The notes beneath the pieces were generated by a model that worked only from the letters and a program-made list of their open reading frames with translations, searched no databases and had not been told where the DNA came from. The position numbers were made by a program, and so were the translations under genes. This document shows positions 54,892 through 63,008 of a stretch of DNA of 64,000 nucleotides, one piece after another; position 1 is the stretch's first letter; the number at the start of each line of letters is the position of its first letter. The DNA lies in NCBI GenBank assembly GCA_026196775.1, contig JAPHUD010000018.1:1-64000 (forward strand). The letters run 5' to 3'. Source of the DNA: Flavobacteriales bacterium. Lineage in GTDB: Bacteria > Bacteroidota > Bacteroidia > Flavobacteriales_E > Vicingaceae.

Positions 54892-55942
54892 GAGAATAAT
54901 CGTTAATTAATAAATGAGGAATAGCATCATTTTCTAAAAGAGCATTTCCCCAAGATAAGCCAACCCCAAAACCAGAAAGTAATAATTTTACAGTGTTTGT
55001 CTTTAAACTCTCCACTAATGCCATGGTAAGGGGTATTGATGCTGAACTGGTATTGCCATATTCTGCTAATGAGTAAGGAACTTTTTCGGGTTCTAGTTTT
55101 AATTTTTTTCTGATGGTTTCGTTCATTATTAGATTTGCTTGATGCATTACAAAGTAATCAATAGAATCAAAATCAGTTTCTTTAATAGTTAAAAAGTTTT
55201 TTATGCTTTTGGGAACAGTTGTAACAGAAAAATTAAAAATATCAATGCCATTAAGTGCTAAGTTAAATCCATTTCGTTGAATTCCTCCTTCAAATTGTTT
55301 TAATATAAAAGAATCTTCACTTGGTAAGTTTCTAGTACCGCCATCAGTAATTTTAATTGCATCCTCACCAGAACCATCAGAATTTAAATCGAAAGACCAT
55401 TTATTTTTTTTGTTGGTTTTTTCTATAAAAGTTGCAGAACCTGCATCACCAAAAAGAGGGTAAGCACTTTTGTCGTTATAGTTACATGAAATAGTTGATA
55501 CATCTCCCGCCAATAAGATGGCTTTTTTGAGGTTTCCGCTTTTTAGCATAGATGCAATAATAGATAATCCATAAACATATCCGGAGCACCCCAGTCCGAT
55601 ATCAAAAGCGATACAACTAGTCGATAAACCTAGTTTATGTTGAGATATTACAGCAGTAGAGGGTAAGTAATAATCTCTCGATTGAGTGACAAAAACTAAT
55701 AAATCAATTTCAGTTCTTATCCAATCTACTTTATCAAAGAGGTGGTTAGCAGCCTCAATGGCTAAATCTGATGTTGTAGTACTTTTATTCGCTACACGTC
55801 TCTGTTTTATGCCTGTTGTTTTTATAAGCATCTCTCTTTCAGAAAGGGTGAGTAGCTCATAATTTTTGTTATATACAACTTGTTTAGGAACAACTGTGCT
55901 AACACCTTTAATTTGTATGCCTTCAACATCAATAAATCCCAT
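54884..55942 (-). CDS. 3-oxoacyl-ACP synthase III family protein, copy 1
   Basis: The 352-residue thiolase-fold enzyme has a complete catalytic triad pattern: Cys in DIGLGCSGYVYG, His in MHQANLIM and Asn in YGNTSSASIP. KAS III condenses an acyl-CoA starter with malonyl-ACP. It is more divergent than housekeeping FabH, and the adjacent ACP and SDR suggest a dedicated pathway. The ACP gene is 5 bases upstream. The chain-length choice cannot be read from sequence. Confidence 0.9.
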   Translation of the reverse strand: MGFIDVEGIQIKGVSTVVPKQVVYNKNYELLTLSEREMLIKTTGIKQRRVANKSTTTSDLAIEAANHLFDKVDWIRTEIDLLVFVTQSRDYYLPSTAVISQHKLGLSTSCIAFDIGLGCSGYVYGLSIIASMLKSGNLKKAILLAGDVSTISCNYNDKSAYPLFGDAGSATFIEKTNKKNKWSFDLNSDGSGEDAIKITDGGTRNLPSEDSFILKQFEGGIQRNGFNLALNGIDIFNFSVTTVPKSIKNFLTIKETDFDSIDYFVMHQANLIMNETIRKKLKLEPEKVPYSLAEYGNTSSASIPLTMALVESLKTNTVKLLLSGFGVGLSWGNALLENDAIPHLLINDYSHD

Positions 55943-55947
55943 TTAAA

Positions 55948-56178
55948 TCAACTTTTTTTAACTATTAAGTCATATAAATCTTGAATGGTTTGAATCTCTT
56001 TTAAATCTTTACCTGAAACTTGAACATTATATTCAATATCAACTAAAGCAATAATAACCAATGCATGCATAGAACTCCACCAATCTATGTTACGAATGTT
56101 GGTTGATGGTGTTAAAGTTCCTTTTTCAACTTCTTCTATTTCCTCCTCTAATTTTTCAATTAATTCTTGTATATTCAT
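55948..56178 (-). CDS. Divergent acyl carrier protein
   Basis: The 76-residue helical protein has the carrier signature WWSSMHALVII, where the central Ser (about residue 36) would carry phosphopantetheine. The usual DSL is replaced by WSSM, so it is not a housekeeping ACP. It is acidic at the N-terminus (EKLEEEIEEVEKG) and lies between two KAS III genes. It would shuttle the growing acyl group to the GNAT. Activation by a PPTase encoded elsewhere is required. Confidence 0.85.
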   Translation of the reverse strand: MNIQELIEKLEEEIEEVEKGTLTPSTNIRNIDWWSSMHALVIIALVDIEYNVQVSGKDLKEIQTIQDLYDLIVKKS

Positions 56179-56190
56179 AATGTCAATAAT

Positions 56191-57192
56191 TTAAAAGTAT
56201 AAAATGGTGCCACTCCAAGAGAATCCTATTCCAAAACCAGCAATAAGCACTTTATCTCCTTTTTTAATTCTTCCTTCTCTTTGAGCTTCTTTAAGGCATA
56301 AAGGTATAGAAACAGAAACAGTATTTCCATTATTTTCTAAATAATATGCCATTTTATCTGTTGGTATTTGTAACTTTCTCTGTATAGACTTTAAAATTAT
56401 TTTACTGGCTTGGTGAAAAACAAATAGATTAATATCCTTCATCTTTAATTTATTCTTTTCTAAAATTTCATTTACAAGTATAGGCACTTCTTTTATTGAG
56501 AAAGAAAAAACTTCTAAGCCATTCATCTTCATTTGACCTCTGGGCATTCCTCCAACATCATTATTTAACTCAAGCCATTCTTTGTCTATTGGATTTCTTA
56601 AGCAACTTTTATCTACAAATAGGTGTTTTGCGCCACTACCATCAACACCATAAACAAAATTACCTATATGGTTTTCATGAGATTTTTCAATTAAAACAGC
56701 AGCGCCAGCATCACTAAAGAGTGACCTTAATGCAAAATCTTGCGGGTGAGAAACCAGTCCAGGGGTATCTCCAAATAATAATAATACATTTGATGATTGT
56801 CCACTTTCTACAATTGCTTTTGCCATTCCTAGAGCATTGGTAAATCCTGCACAGCCAGACGGCAAATCTAAAGCACCAATATTTTTATTAAGATTTAGTC
56901 TGTCTTGAAGCAAACAAGCAGTCATAGGAGCAATATAGTCCAATCCTTCAGTGCAAAATAATATAAACTCTATTTGTTCTTTAGGAAATTTTGTTTCAAT
57001 AAAAAATTGATTAGCTGCTTGGAAGGCTAAATCTGAACCAATTATATCTTCAGAAGTATGAAATCTTTTTTTTACTCCTACTTTTTTATAGATATCTTCA
57101 GCCGAGAACTCTTTAAAAGTGTTTGCTAAATCTTCATTTGAAACTTCTTTCGAAGCTAATTGGTAAGTGATGTATCTTATTTCGCATCCCAT
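56191..57192 (-). CDS. 3-oxoacyl-ACP synthase III family protein, copy 2
   Basis: The 333-residue protein is the first gene of the leftward operon. The triad positions are Cys in LPSGCAGFTNALG, His in FHQASKIIL and Asn in NNGNTVSVSIP. It and copy 1 are clearly different, so they may perform successive elongations or one may act as starter-transfer enzyme. A terminator for the upstream surface-protein gene lies 78 bases before its ATG, so the operon has its own promoter, which I could not pinpoint. Confidence 0.9.
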   Translation of the reverse strand: MGCEIRYITYQLASKEVSNEDLANTFKEFSAEDIYKKVGVKKRFHTSEDIIGSDLAFQAANQFFIETKFPKEQIEFILFCTEGLDYIAPMTACLLQDRLNLNKNIGALDLPSGCAGFTNALGMAKAIVESGQSSNVLLLFGDTPGLVSHPQDFALRSLFSDAGAAVLIEKSHENHIGNFVYGVDGSGAKHLFVDKSCLRNPIDKEWLELNNDVGGMPRGQMKMNGLEVFSFSIKEVPILVNEILEKNKLKMKDINLFVFHQASKIILKSIQRKLQIPTDKMAYYLENNGNTVSVSIPLCLKEAQREGRIKKGDKVLIAGFGIGFSWSGTILYF

Positions 57193-57269
57193 AAAGTATT
57201 CCTAAAAAAAGAGATTCTACTCAAAAGTAATAAATTTAGATTAATGATATTTTACGAAATAAATTAAAT

Positions 57270-57298
57270 AAAAAGAGGAACTTGAAGTTCCTCTTTTT
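57270..57298 (-). terminator. Terminator of the repeat-rich T9SS protein gene
   Basis: A 12-bp stem (57270-57281 with 57287-57298, extendable to 14 bp) with a 5-base loop is followed by TTTTTATTT on the minus strand. It isolates the biosynthetic operon from the T9SS gene. Confidence 0.85.
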
Positions 57299-57311
57299 AT
57301 GGGGTATTTTT

Positions 57312-60236
57312 TTATCTTATCAATGTTAGGGTGCCTTTTTGGAAATATTCTTTGCCGTCTATGCCTTCTGCTCTAATAATGAAATAATAAGTTCCATCAG
57401 CAGCATCTGCACCAGAAAGTGTTTTTCCGTCCCACATACCGTTTACATTATCCCAAGAAAACATTTTTTGTCCCCATCTGTTATAAATTTCTCCTTCAAC
57501 ATGTTTTAAATTTACACCATCAACTCTAAAAAAGTCATTGCTTCCATCACCATTAGGGGTGAAAATGGTTGGTATTAAAATACTTGATTCATCAAATACT
57601 TCTATTATAACAGTAGCTGTATCCCAACAAACTCCATTAGTTATAATTAGTGTTGCAGTAAATGACCCTGGATTTGTATAAGTATGGGTTGGTTCAAAGA
57701 TAGTATCTGTAGAGCCGTTTCCAAAATTCCAGAAATAATTAGTAGCACCAGTACTTCCATTTCCAAAGAATACATCTAATGGAGATGATCCTGTAACAGG
57801 TGTAGCATTAATTACGGCATCTACAAAATTTACAGTTATAGTTACAGAATCTATTTCACTAGAACAAGAACCAACATTGTTAGCATATATGGTAACACTT
57901 CCTCCACTTGTTGGAACATAAGTAAGAGGGTTTCCTATTCCAATAATGATAGTACCAGCTGCATCAGCATACCATGTTACAGTTCCTGTACCTGTTGTAT
58001 TTGCAGAAAGATTTAAGGTGTCATTTAAACAAATAGGGTTAACAGGATTTATACTAATTGTATTTTGTGGATTAATTGTTATTTGTACAGAATCTACAGA
58101 AGGACAAGCATTTCCTGCAGAAGTCGTATTATAATAAATAGTATAACTACCAATCCCTGTTAATGTAATATCAATTTCTCCTGTTGTAGCATTAATAGTT
58201 CCTGATGGAGATATAGTAAATGTACCACCATTAGTTCCTGTAATGGTAGGTATAGGGTTATTATCTGCTTCACAGAAAGTAGTTGAAGAATAATTAAATG
58301 AAGCATCATCATCTGCATTAATTACAACCGAATGCACTAAAGTTTCAGTACAAGGAGCAGCACCAACAGTATAGGTTATACTTACATTAGTACCACCTAA
58401 ACCAGTTGGGTCAAAATTATTTCCTGTAACTCCTGTTCCTGAGAAACTTCCACCGCTAGATCCGGTAACTAATGTTGATAAATCTATAGGGGTAGCACTT
58501 TCACACATTGGTCCTGGGTTTGTCCATGAAGCATCAAATGCTGACACATTAATAGTGTGTGTTTGAGTTTCTTGACAAGGAGCTGTTCCAACTGTGTAAG
58601 TTACAGATTGAGAGCCTGAATTTGGGTCAAACATATTACCTGTAACTCCTGTTCCTGACCAAGTACCACCTGTAGTACCAGTTACTAGGTTATCTAAATT
58701 AATATTTCCACCAGCAGCACAAACAGGAGATGGGTTAGTCCAACTAGGATTAACATCTGGTAATACATTTATAGTGTGTGTTTGAGTTTCTTGACAAGGA
58801 GCTGTTCCAACTGTATAGGTTACAGATTGAGAACCAGATGAAGGATTAAATGAAGTGCCTGTAACTCCTATTCCCGACCAAGTACCACCTGTAGTGCCAG
58901 TTATTAAGTTATTTAAATTTATAGTGCCGGCAGCAGCACAAATTGGAGATGGATTTGTCCATGCAGGATTAACATCTGGAATTACCGTAATGGTTTGAGT
59001 AAGTGTTTGGGTACAAGGAGCAGAACCAACAGTATATGTAACACTCTGTGTTCCAGATGCAGGATTGAAATTTGTTCCTGTAACACCAGTCCCACTCCAT
59101 GTTCCACCGGTGGTACCAGTTATTAAGTTATTTAAGTTTATACTACCAGCAGCAGCGCAAATAGGCGATGGGTTTGTCCAAGCTGGATTTACAACAGGGT
59201 TTACTGTAACAGTTACAGATTGACAAGTAGTGTTATTACAAGTTCCTTCGGCTCTAACAAAATAAGTTGTTGTTGTACCTGGTGATACGGTTATAGTAGA
59301 ACCAGATCCTACAGAAGTACCTCCACAACTACCAGAATACCATTGCCAACTTGCCCCTGTTCCTAAAGAACCACCATTTGCAGTTAAATTTGTTGTAGAA
59401 CCAACACATATTGGGTTTGGTGTTGCAGTAGCACTAGTTGGAGCTACAGAAGGATTGCTAACAGTAACAGCAAAACATCTAGGAGCACTTGTTCCGCAAA
59501 GATTATTTGCAGTTACACAAATATTTCCGGTACTTCCGGGTGTAGCAGTAATAGAGGTTGTCCCTTGACCAGAATTTATTGTCCATCCGGCAGGAACAGT
59601 CCATGTATAGCCAGCAGCATTAGCTACTGGTGGTATAGAAAAAGTAGATGCAACACCAGTACAAACATTTGAGTTTCCAGTTATTGCTCCAGGTTGTGTT
59701 GCGGGGGTTGCTTGGTTGGAAGGGACATATGTCATTGTTAGGACAGCTCTATTTATACAAACACCTGCGCCAGTACACATTTGAAAACTATTACTTGCTC
59801 CATAGTTGTAACCTGGTACGCCACAAGGGAAAGTTTGTCCTGTCGTGGCTGAAACTGCACAAGGATTGTTAGAGCATGCACACCCTGAATTCCCTTCATT
59901 TACTGTGGGAAAAGCATTTCCATTAATGGTAGCGGTTAAACTTCCTCCTTGACATTCTGCTGAATAATAACTAATAGCTATATTAGTTACAATGTTTCCT
60001 GGAGGTACAGGATCCATGAAATTTTGAGTTCCACAAGCTGCAGTATTTCCACACCAACTTGAAACAGTATTAAAACACCAATAATCAGCACCACAAACAG
60101 TACATCCACCACATGCTTGAAAACCACCATAAGTAATAGTGGTTGTTGCTGTTTGGGCATTTAGATTATTATTTTGAAAAGCATTTAGAAAAAATAAACA
60201 ACTGAATATTAGAATTGAAAGTATTGATTTTTTCAT
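57312..60236 (-). CDS. Large repeat-rich surface protein with T9SS type B sorting domain
   Basis: The 974-residue protein has a signal peptide, then a Cys-rich domain (about 30-165, CGGCTVCG, CSNNPC). PKD/Ig-like repeats follow. Between about 350 and 640 lie four tandem copies of a module of about 73 residues (WTNPSPICAA, TGTTGGTWSGTGVTG, QSVTYTVG.APC). A PKD domain with YFWNFGNGSTDTIFEPTHTY and a gliding-type CTD from about residue 887 (IPTIFTPNGDGSNDFF, IYNRWGQKMFSW) complete it. T9SS exports and anchors such proteins. It probably acts as an adhesin. Its own terminator follows. Confidence 0.9.
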   Translation of the reverse strand: MKKSILSILIFSCLFFLNAFQNNNLNAQTATTTITYGGFQACGGCTVCGADYWCFNTVSSWCGNTAACGTQNFMDPVPPGNIVTNIAISYYSAECQGGSLTATINGNAFPTVNEGNSGCACSNNPCAVSATTGQTFPCGVPGYNYGASNSFQMCTGAGVCINRAVLTMTYVPSNQATPATQPGAITGNSNVCTGVASTFSIPPVANAAGYTWTVPAGWTINSGQGTTSITATPGSTGNICVTANNLCGTSAPRCFAVTVSNPSVAPTSATATPNPICVGSTTNLTANGGSLGTGASWQWYSGSCGGTSVGSGSTITVSPGTTTTYFVRAEGTCNNTTCQSVTVTVNPVVNPAWTNPSPICAAAGSINLNNLITGTTGGTWSGTGVTGTNFNPASGTQSVTYTVGSAPCTQTLTQTITVIPDVNPAWTNPSPICAAAGTINLNNLITGTTGGTWSGIGVTGTSFNPSSGSQSVTYTVGTAPCQETQTHTINVLPDVNPSWTNPSPVCAAGGNINLDNLVTGTTGGTWSGTGVTGNMFDPNSGSQSVTYTVGTAPCQETQTHTINVSAFDASWTNPGPMCESATPIDLSTLVTGSSGGSFSGTGVTGNNFDPTGLGGTNVSITYTVGAAPCTETLVHSVVINADDDASFNYSSTTFCEADNNPIPTITGTNGGTFTISPSGTINATTGEIDITLTGIGSYTIYYNTTSAGNACPSVDSVQITINPQNTISINPVNPICLNDTLNLSANTTGTGTVTWYADAAGTIIIGIGNPLTYVPTSGGSVTIYANNVGSCSSEIDSVTITVNFVDAVINATPVTGSSPLDVFFGNGSTGATNYFWNFGNGSTDTIFEPTHTYTNPGSFTATLIITNGVCWDTATVIIEVFDESSILIPTIFTPNGDGSNDFFRVDGVNLKHVEGEIYNRWGQKMFSWDNVNGMWDGKTLSGADAADGTYYFIIRAEGIDGKEYFQKGTLTLIR
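58310..59189 (-). repeat. Four tandem 219-bp coding repeats
   Basis: Units 59189-58971, 58970-58752 and 58751-58533 are each about 219 bases and close in sequence. The fourth, to about 58310, is more divergent. They encode the 73-residue modules of the T9SS protein. Confidence 0.85.
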
Positions 60237-60286
60237 AGTTAAGTAGTTTTATAAATAGTATAGTAAGTTATTATTTTATTAATAGG

Positions 60287-60784
60287 TTACTTTATCTTTT
60301 TTACTTTTATAGTTTTAAAGACATGTTTTTTAATTGCATTTTTTTCCGATTCATCAGGTGCTTCAATAACTAATTTAGAAATGTTTTTGTCAGTTGAAGA
60401 ACACGAACCTTCATAATCTTTTCTAGCAGGAATACTTACTACAACTTTTTTTGAATTTGGGGTTAATTGCCATTCAACTTCAACGTCAGATTCATTAGTA
60501 TTGATTAACTTCAGAAGAATTACTTTTTTAGAGTTACAAACACTTTTCATTGTATAAAAAGTAACTCCCTCTAACATATTAGTAAGTGGAGCAGGAGCAA
60601 TAATTGTGTTACCTGATGGCTCATCATGAGTATGAGGGTTAAATTTATTTACTGGCATCCATGATTCTCCATGAGGAGTGGCTGCAGTGGATTTTTCATG
60701 CTCATGGTTTTGAGAAAAGCCTGTTAAACTTGTTATTAGAATAGTAATTAAAACTACTGAACGAAATGTTTTGATGTTTTTCAT
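60287..60784 (-). CDS. Secreted His-rich protein, 165 aa
   Basis: A signal peptide (MKNIKTFRSVVLITILITSLTG) is followed by a His-rich stretch (HEHEK, TPHGESW, NPHTHDE). Two Cys in the second half (VCNSKK and GSCSS) could form a disulfide. The remainder has a beta-rich character (VILLKLINTNESDVEVEWQL, VVVSIPARKDYEG). No characterised family was recognised. Metal binding is possible from the His content but is inference. It has a TATATTTG -7 box. Confidence 0.6.
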   Translation of the reverse strand: MKNIKTFRSVVLITILITSLTGFSQNHEHEKSTAATPHGESWMPVNKFNPHTHDEPSGNTIIAPAPLTNMLEGVTFYTMKSVCNSKKVILLKLINTNESDVEVEWQLTPNSKKVVVSIPARKDYEGSCSSTDKNISKLVIEAPDESEKNAIKKHVFKTIKVKKIK

Positions 60785-60828
60785 AATTTATTTAGGTTAA
60801 TGTTGTATATGTTTGATTATAAGTAAAA

Positions 60829-60836
60829 CAAATATA
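60829..60836 (-). promoter_or_regulatory. -7 box TATATTTG of the His-rich protein gene
   Basis: On the minus strand TATATTTG matches TAnnTTTG, 44 bases before the ATG at 60784. Confidence 0.45.
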
Positions 60837-60939
60837 AAAAGTTTATTGTAAATATAAAATTATATCTTATTGATTGTCATGACGTGTTTTATTTTTAAAT
60901 AGTTGCATATCAGTATATAATATTTTTTTGTAATATAAC

Positions 60940-62946
60940 TTAATGAATAGTTGAGTTTTTAGGCATAACTATTCTTGATTTTTCGGCATATTCTTTTGCT
61001 TTTTGTTCATTTCCTACCACTTTAAATACGTTAGAAATATTTTGCAGTAATACATAATCTAAGGGAGGAATTGCTGCTGCTTTTTCAAAATAGTCTAATC
61101 CACTTAAGGTGTCTTTTTCATACATATATGCATTCCCAACATTTATGTAAAGAGCAACTTTTTCAGGATAGATTTCTATGGCTTTTTTACTACTTTCTAT
61201 GGCTTTTTTGTAAGCTTGTTTTTGAAAATGTAATTCATATAGTCTTTGGTAAGCAGGTAAGTATTTTACTTTCCTGCTAAGCATATTTTTATACCAATAG
61301 ATGGCAGAATCAGGTAAATTTCTTTTTTCATAACAATAACCATAATTATATTGGCCTTCAACATTTTTAGGATTAAGTTCTATCACTTTTTTAAAGATAG
61401 GTTGAGCAGATTTCGCATCATTAAAAATATCTACATAAATAGTAGCAAGGTTGTTTTGTGTAGTAAAATCGTTTGGGTATTCTTTTAAACCTTCACTCAT
61501 TAATTCGGTTGTTTTTTTAAAATGAACCTTTGCTTCTTTTATTAATAAATTTTTTGTTGTTTCATTTTGTGTTAATGCAATTTCTTTAGAGAGTGCATTT
61601 GCTAAAATATAATTTAAATTACATGAATTTTCAAAATTTTTAACATCATGTCTAAATAAGGTTAGTTCATTCTTCCATGCAGGATTTCTAGAAAAGCTTT
61701 TAATTGAATACAGCGATAATAGAATTATACAAGAAGTTTTGAAATAAGAATTTAAGTATTTAAAGTGTATTTCTTTATTGTAATATTCAATTTTAAATAG
61801 GGTTAAAATTAAATAACTTATGCTGATGCAAAATCCTAATGAAGCAAAGTAAACAAAGCGTTCTCCTATTATTCCAACAACAGGGGTGAATAAATTGGTA
61901 AAAGGAAAAATGCCTATTAAATAAATAAGTATTCCATAAGAAATAATTTTTTTCTGTGGTAGTTTTATTAATGCAAAAACAGTTAAAGAAACATGAAACA
62001 GCATTGAAATCCATACAATAACATTTGACCAATTTGCCATTGGTATTATATTGTATCCGTAGTATGAGGAAAGTGGGTGTGGATATACAAACAGTTTTAA
62101 ATAATAACCGGCAGTATAAAATGCAACAGGAATACGCTCCCAAAAACTATCTATATAAAATAATGGATTTTCAAAAAAAGCATAAGCTCTTAATTGTATT
62201 GATTCTTCTAATAGAAATAATTTTAAAAATTTAAAAATTAAAAATGCAATAATAGGGGATAATGAAAATAGAATAAGCTTTTTTGGTTTAATAGTAGTGA
62301 AGAAATAAAGCGTAAGAGGTATAAGGATAAAAAATAATACTGCTGTCTTCTTGCTTAATAAGGCTAACAGTAAAAAGATTACTCCAAAAATTATATTTGT
62401 TGCTTTTATATTCTCAACATTTTTAATAAAAAAATACAAAGCACTAATGCCAAATAAAAAAGAAAGCAATTCATCTCTACTTTTTAAGTTGTTTACTACT
62501 TCTGTATGAATAGGGTGTGCAATAAATAAAAATGTAATAAGAATAGGTAAAATTATATTGTAATGTGTTAATAGTTTAATTAAAACAATGAAAAGCATTA
62601 CACAACTTAATGTGTAAAAAAGCAAGTTTATAAAATGACTTATATGAGGGTTTATGCCGAAAAATTCATACTCAATGGCAAATGTTGTTAGTACAACTGG
62701 TCTGTATTCAAAACTTTGTTGTCTCGATTTAATATAATGACTAGAAAAAATTTCAGGAATTCCTTTTATACCTTGTTGAACTCTTGAATGTGGCATTTTA
62801 TCACTAGTAGCTGTAACATAATTGTCATCTAATGCAAATTCATTTTTTAAGCTGTTGCTATATATCAAAAAACAAACAAGACTTATAAAAACTATAATTA
62901 TTTTTAATTGCTTTTTAGTAAGATTGTGTACTTTGTAAAGCTTCAT
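60940..62946 (-). CDS. GT-C/TPR membrane protein (TMTC-like), copy 2
   Basis: The 668-residue protein is a paralogue of the gene at 43.8 kb. About eleven membrane helices start with IIIVFISLVCFLIYSNSLKNE, and the acidic motif ALDD (A38-D41) follows in the first loop. YRPVVLTTFAIEYEFFG, HISHFINLLF and HPIHTEVVNNLKSRDE match copy 1. The C-terminus carries TPR repeats (about 450-665). It may be a glycosyltransferase acting on exported protein or glycolipid. No operon partners are apparent. Confidence 0.8.
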   Translation of the reverse strand: MKLYKVHNLTKKQLKIIIVFISLVCFLIYSNSLKNEFALDDNYVTATSDKMPHSRVQQGIKGIPEIFSSHYIKSRQQSFEYRPVVLTTFAIEYEFFGINPHISHFINLLFYTLSCVMLFIVLIKLLTHYNIILPILITFLFIAHPIHTEVVNNLKSRDELLSFLFGISALYFFIKNVENIKATNIIFGVIFLLLALLSKKTAVLFFILIPLTLYFFTTIKPKKLILFSLSPIIAFLIFKFLKLFLLEESIQLRAYAFFENPLFYIDSFWERIPVAFYTAGYYLKLFVYPHPLSSYYGYNIIPMANWSNVIVWISMLFHVSLTVFALIKLPQKKIISYGILIYLIGIFPFTNLFTPVVGIIGERFVYFASLGFCISISYLILTLFKIEYYNKEIHFKYLNSYFKTSCIILLSLYSIKSFSRNPAWKNELTLFRHDVKNFENSCNLNYILANALSKEIALTQNETTKNLLIKEAKVHFKKTTELMSEGLKEYPNDFTTQNNLATIYVDIFNDAKSAQPIFKKVIELNPKNVEGQYNYGYCYEKRNLPDSAIYWYKNMLSRKVKYLPAYQRLYELHFQKQAYKKAIESSKKAIEIYPEKVALYINVGNAYMYEKDTLSGLDYFEKAAAIPPLDYVLLQNISNVFKVVGNEQKAKEYAEKSRIVMPKNSTIH

Positions 62947-63008
62947 GATTGTAAGTTACGATATTCTTTGAAGCAAATTAAATACATTTTTAAACACTAT
63001 CAAAATAA

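Noticed and set aside
43808-57192. Capnine/sulfonolipid biosynthesis
   Set aside because: No cysteate acyltransferase or serine palmitoyltransferase-like gene is present; sulfotransferases imply PAPS sulfation instead.
52615-57192. Aryl polyene cluster
   Set aside because: There is no ketosynthase/chain-length-factor set, dehydratase or aromatic starter gene, and only one ACP.
58310-59189. Possible CRISPR array because of regular spacing
   Set aside because: Units are 219 bases, coding and contiguous, with no short repeats and unique spacers.
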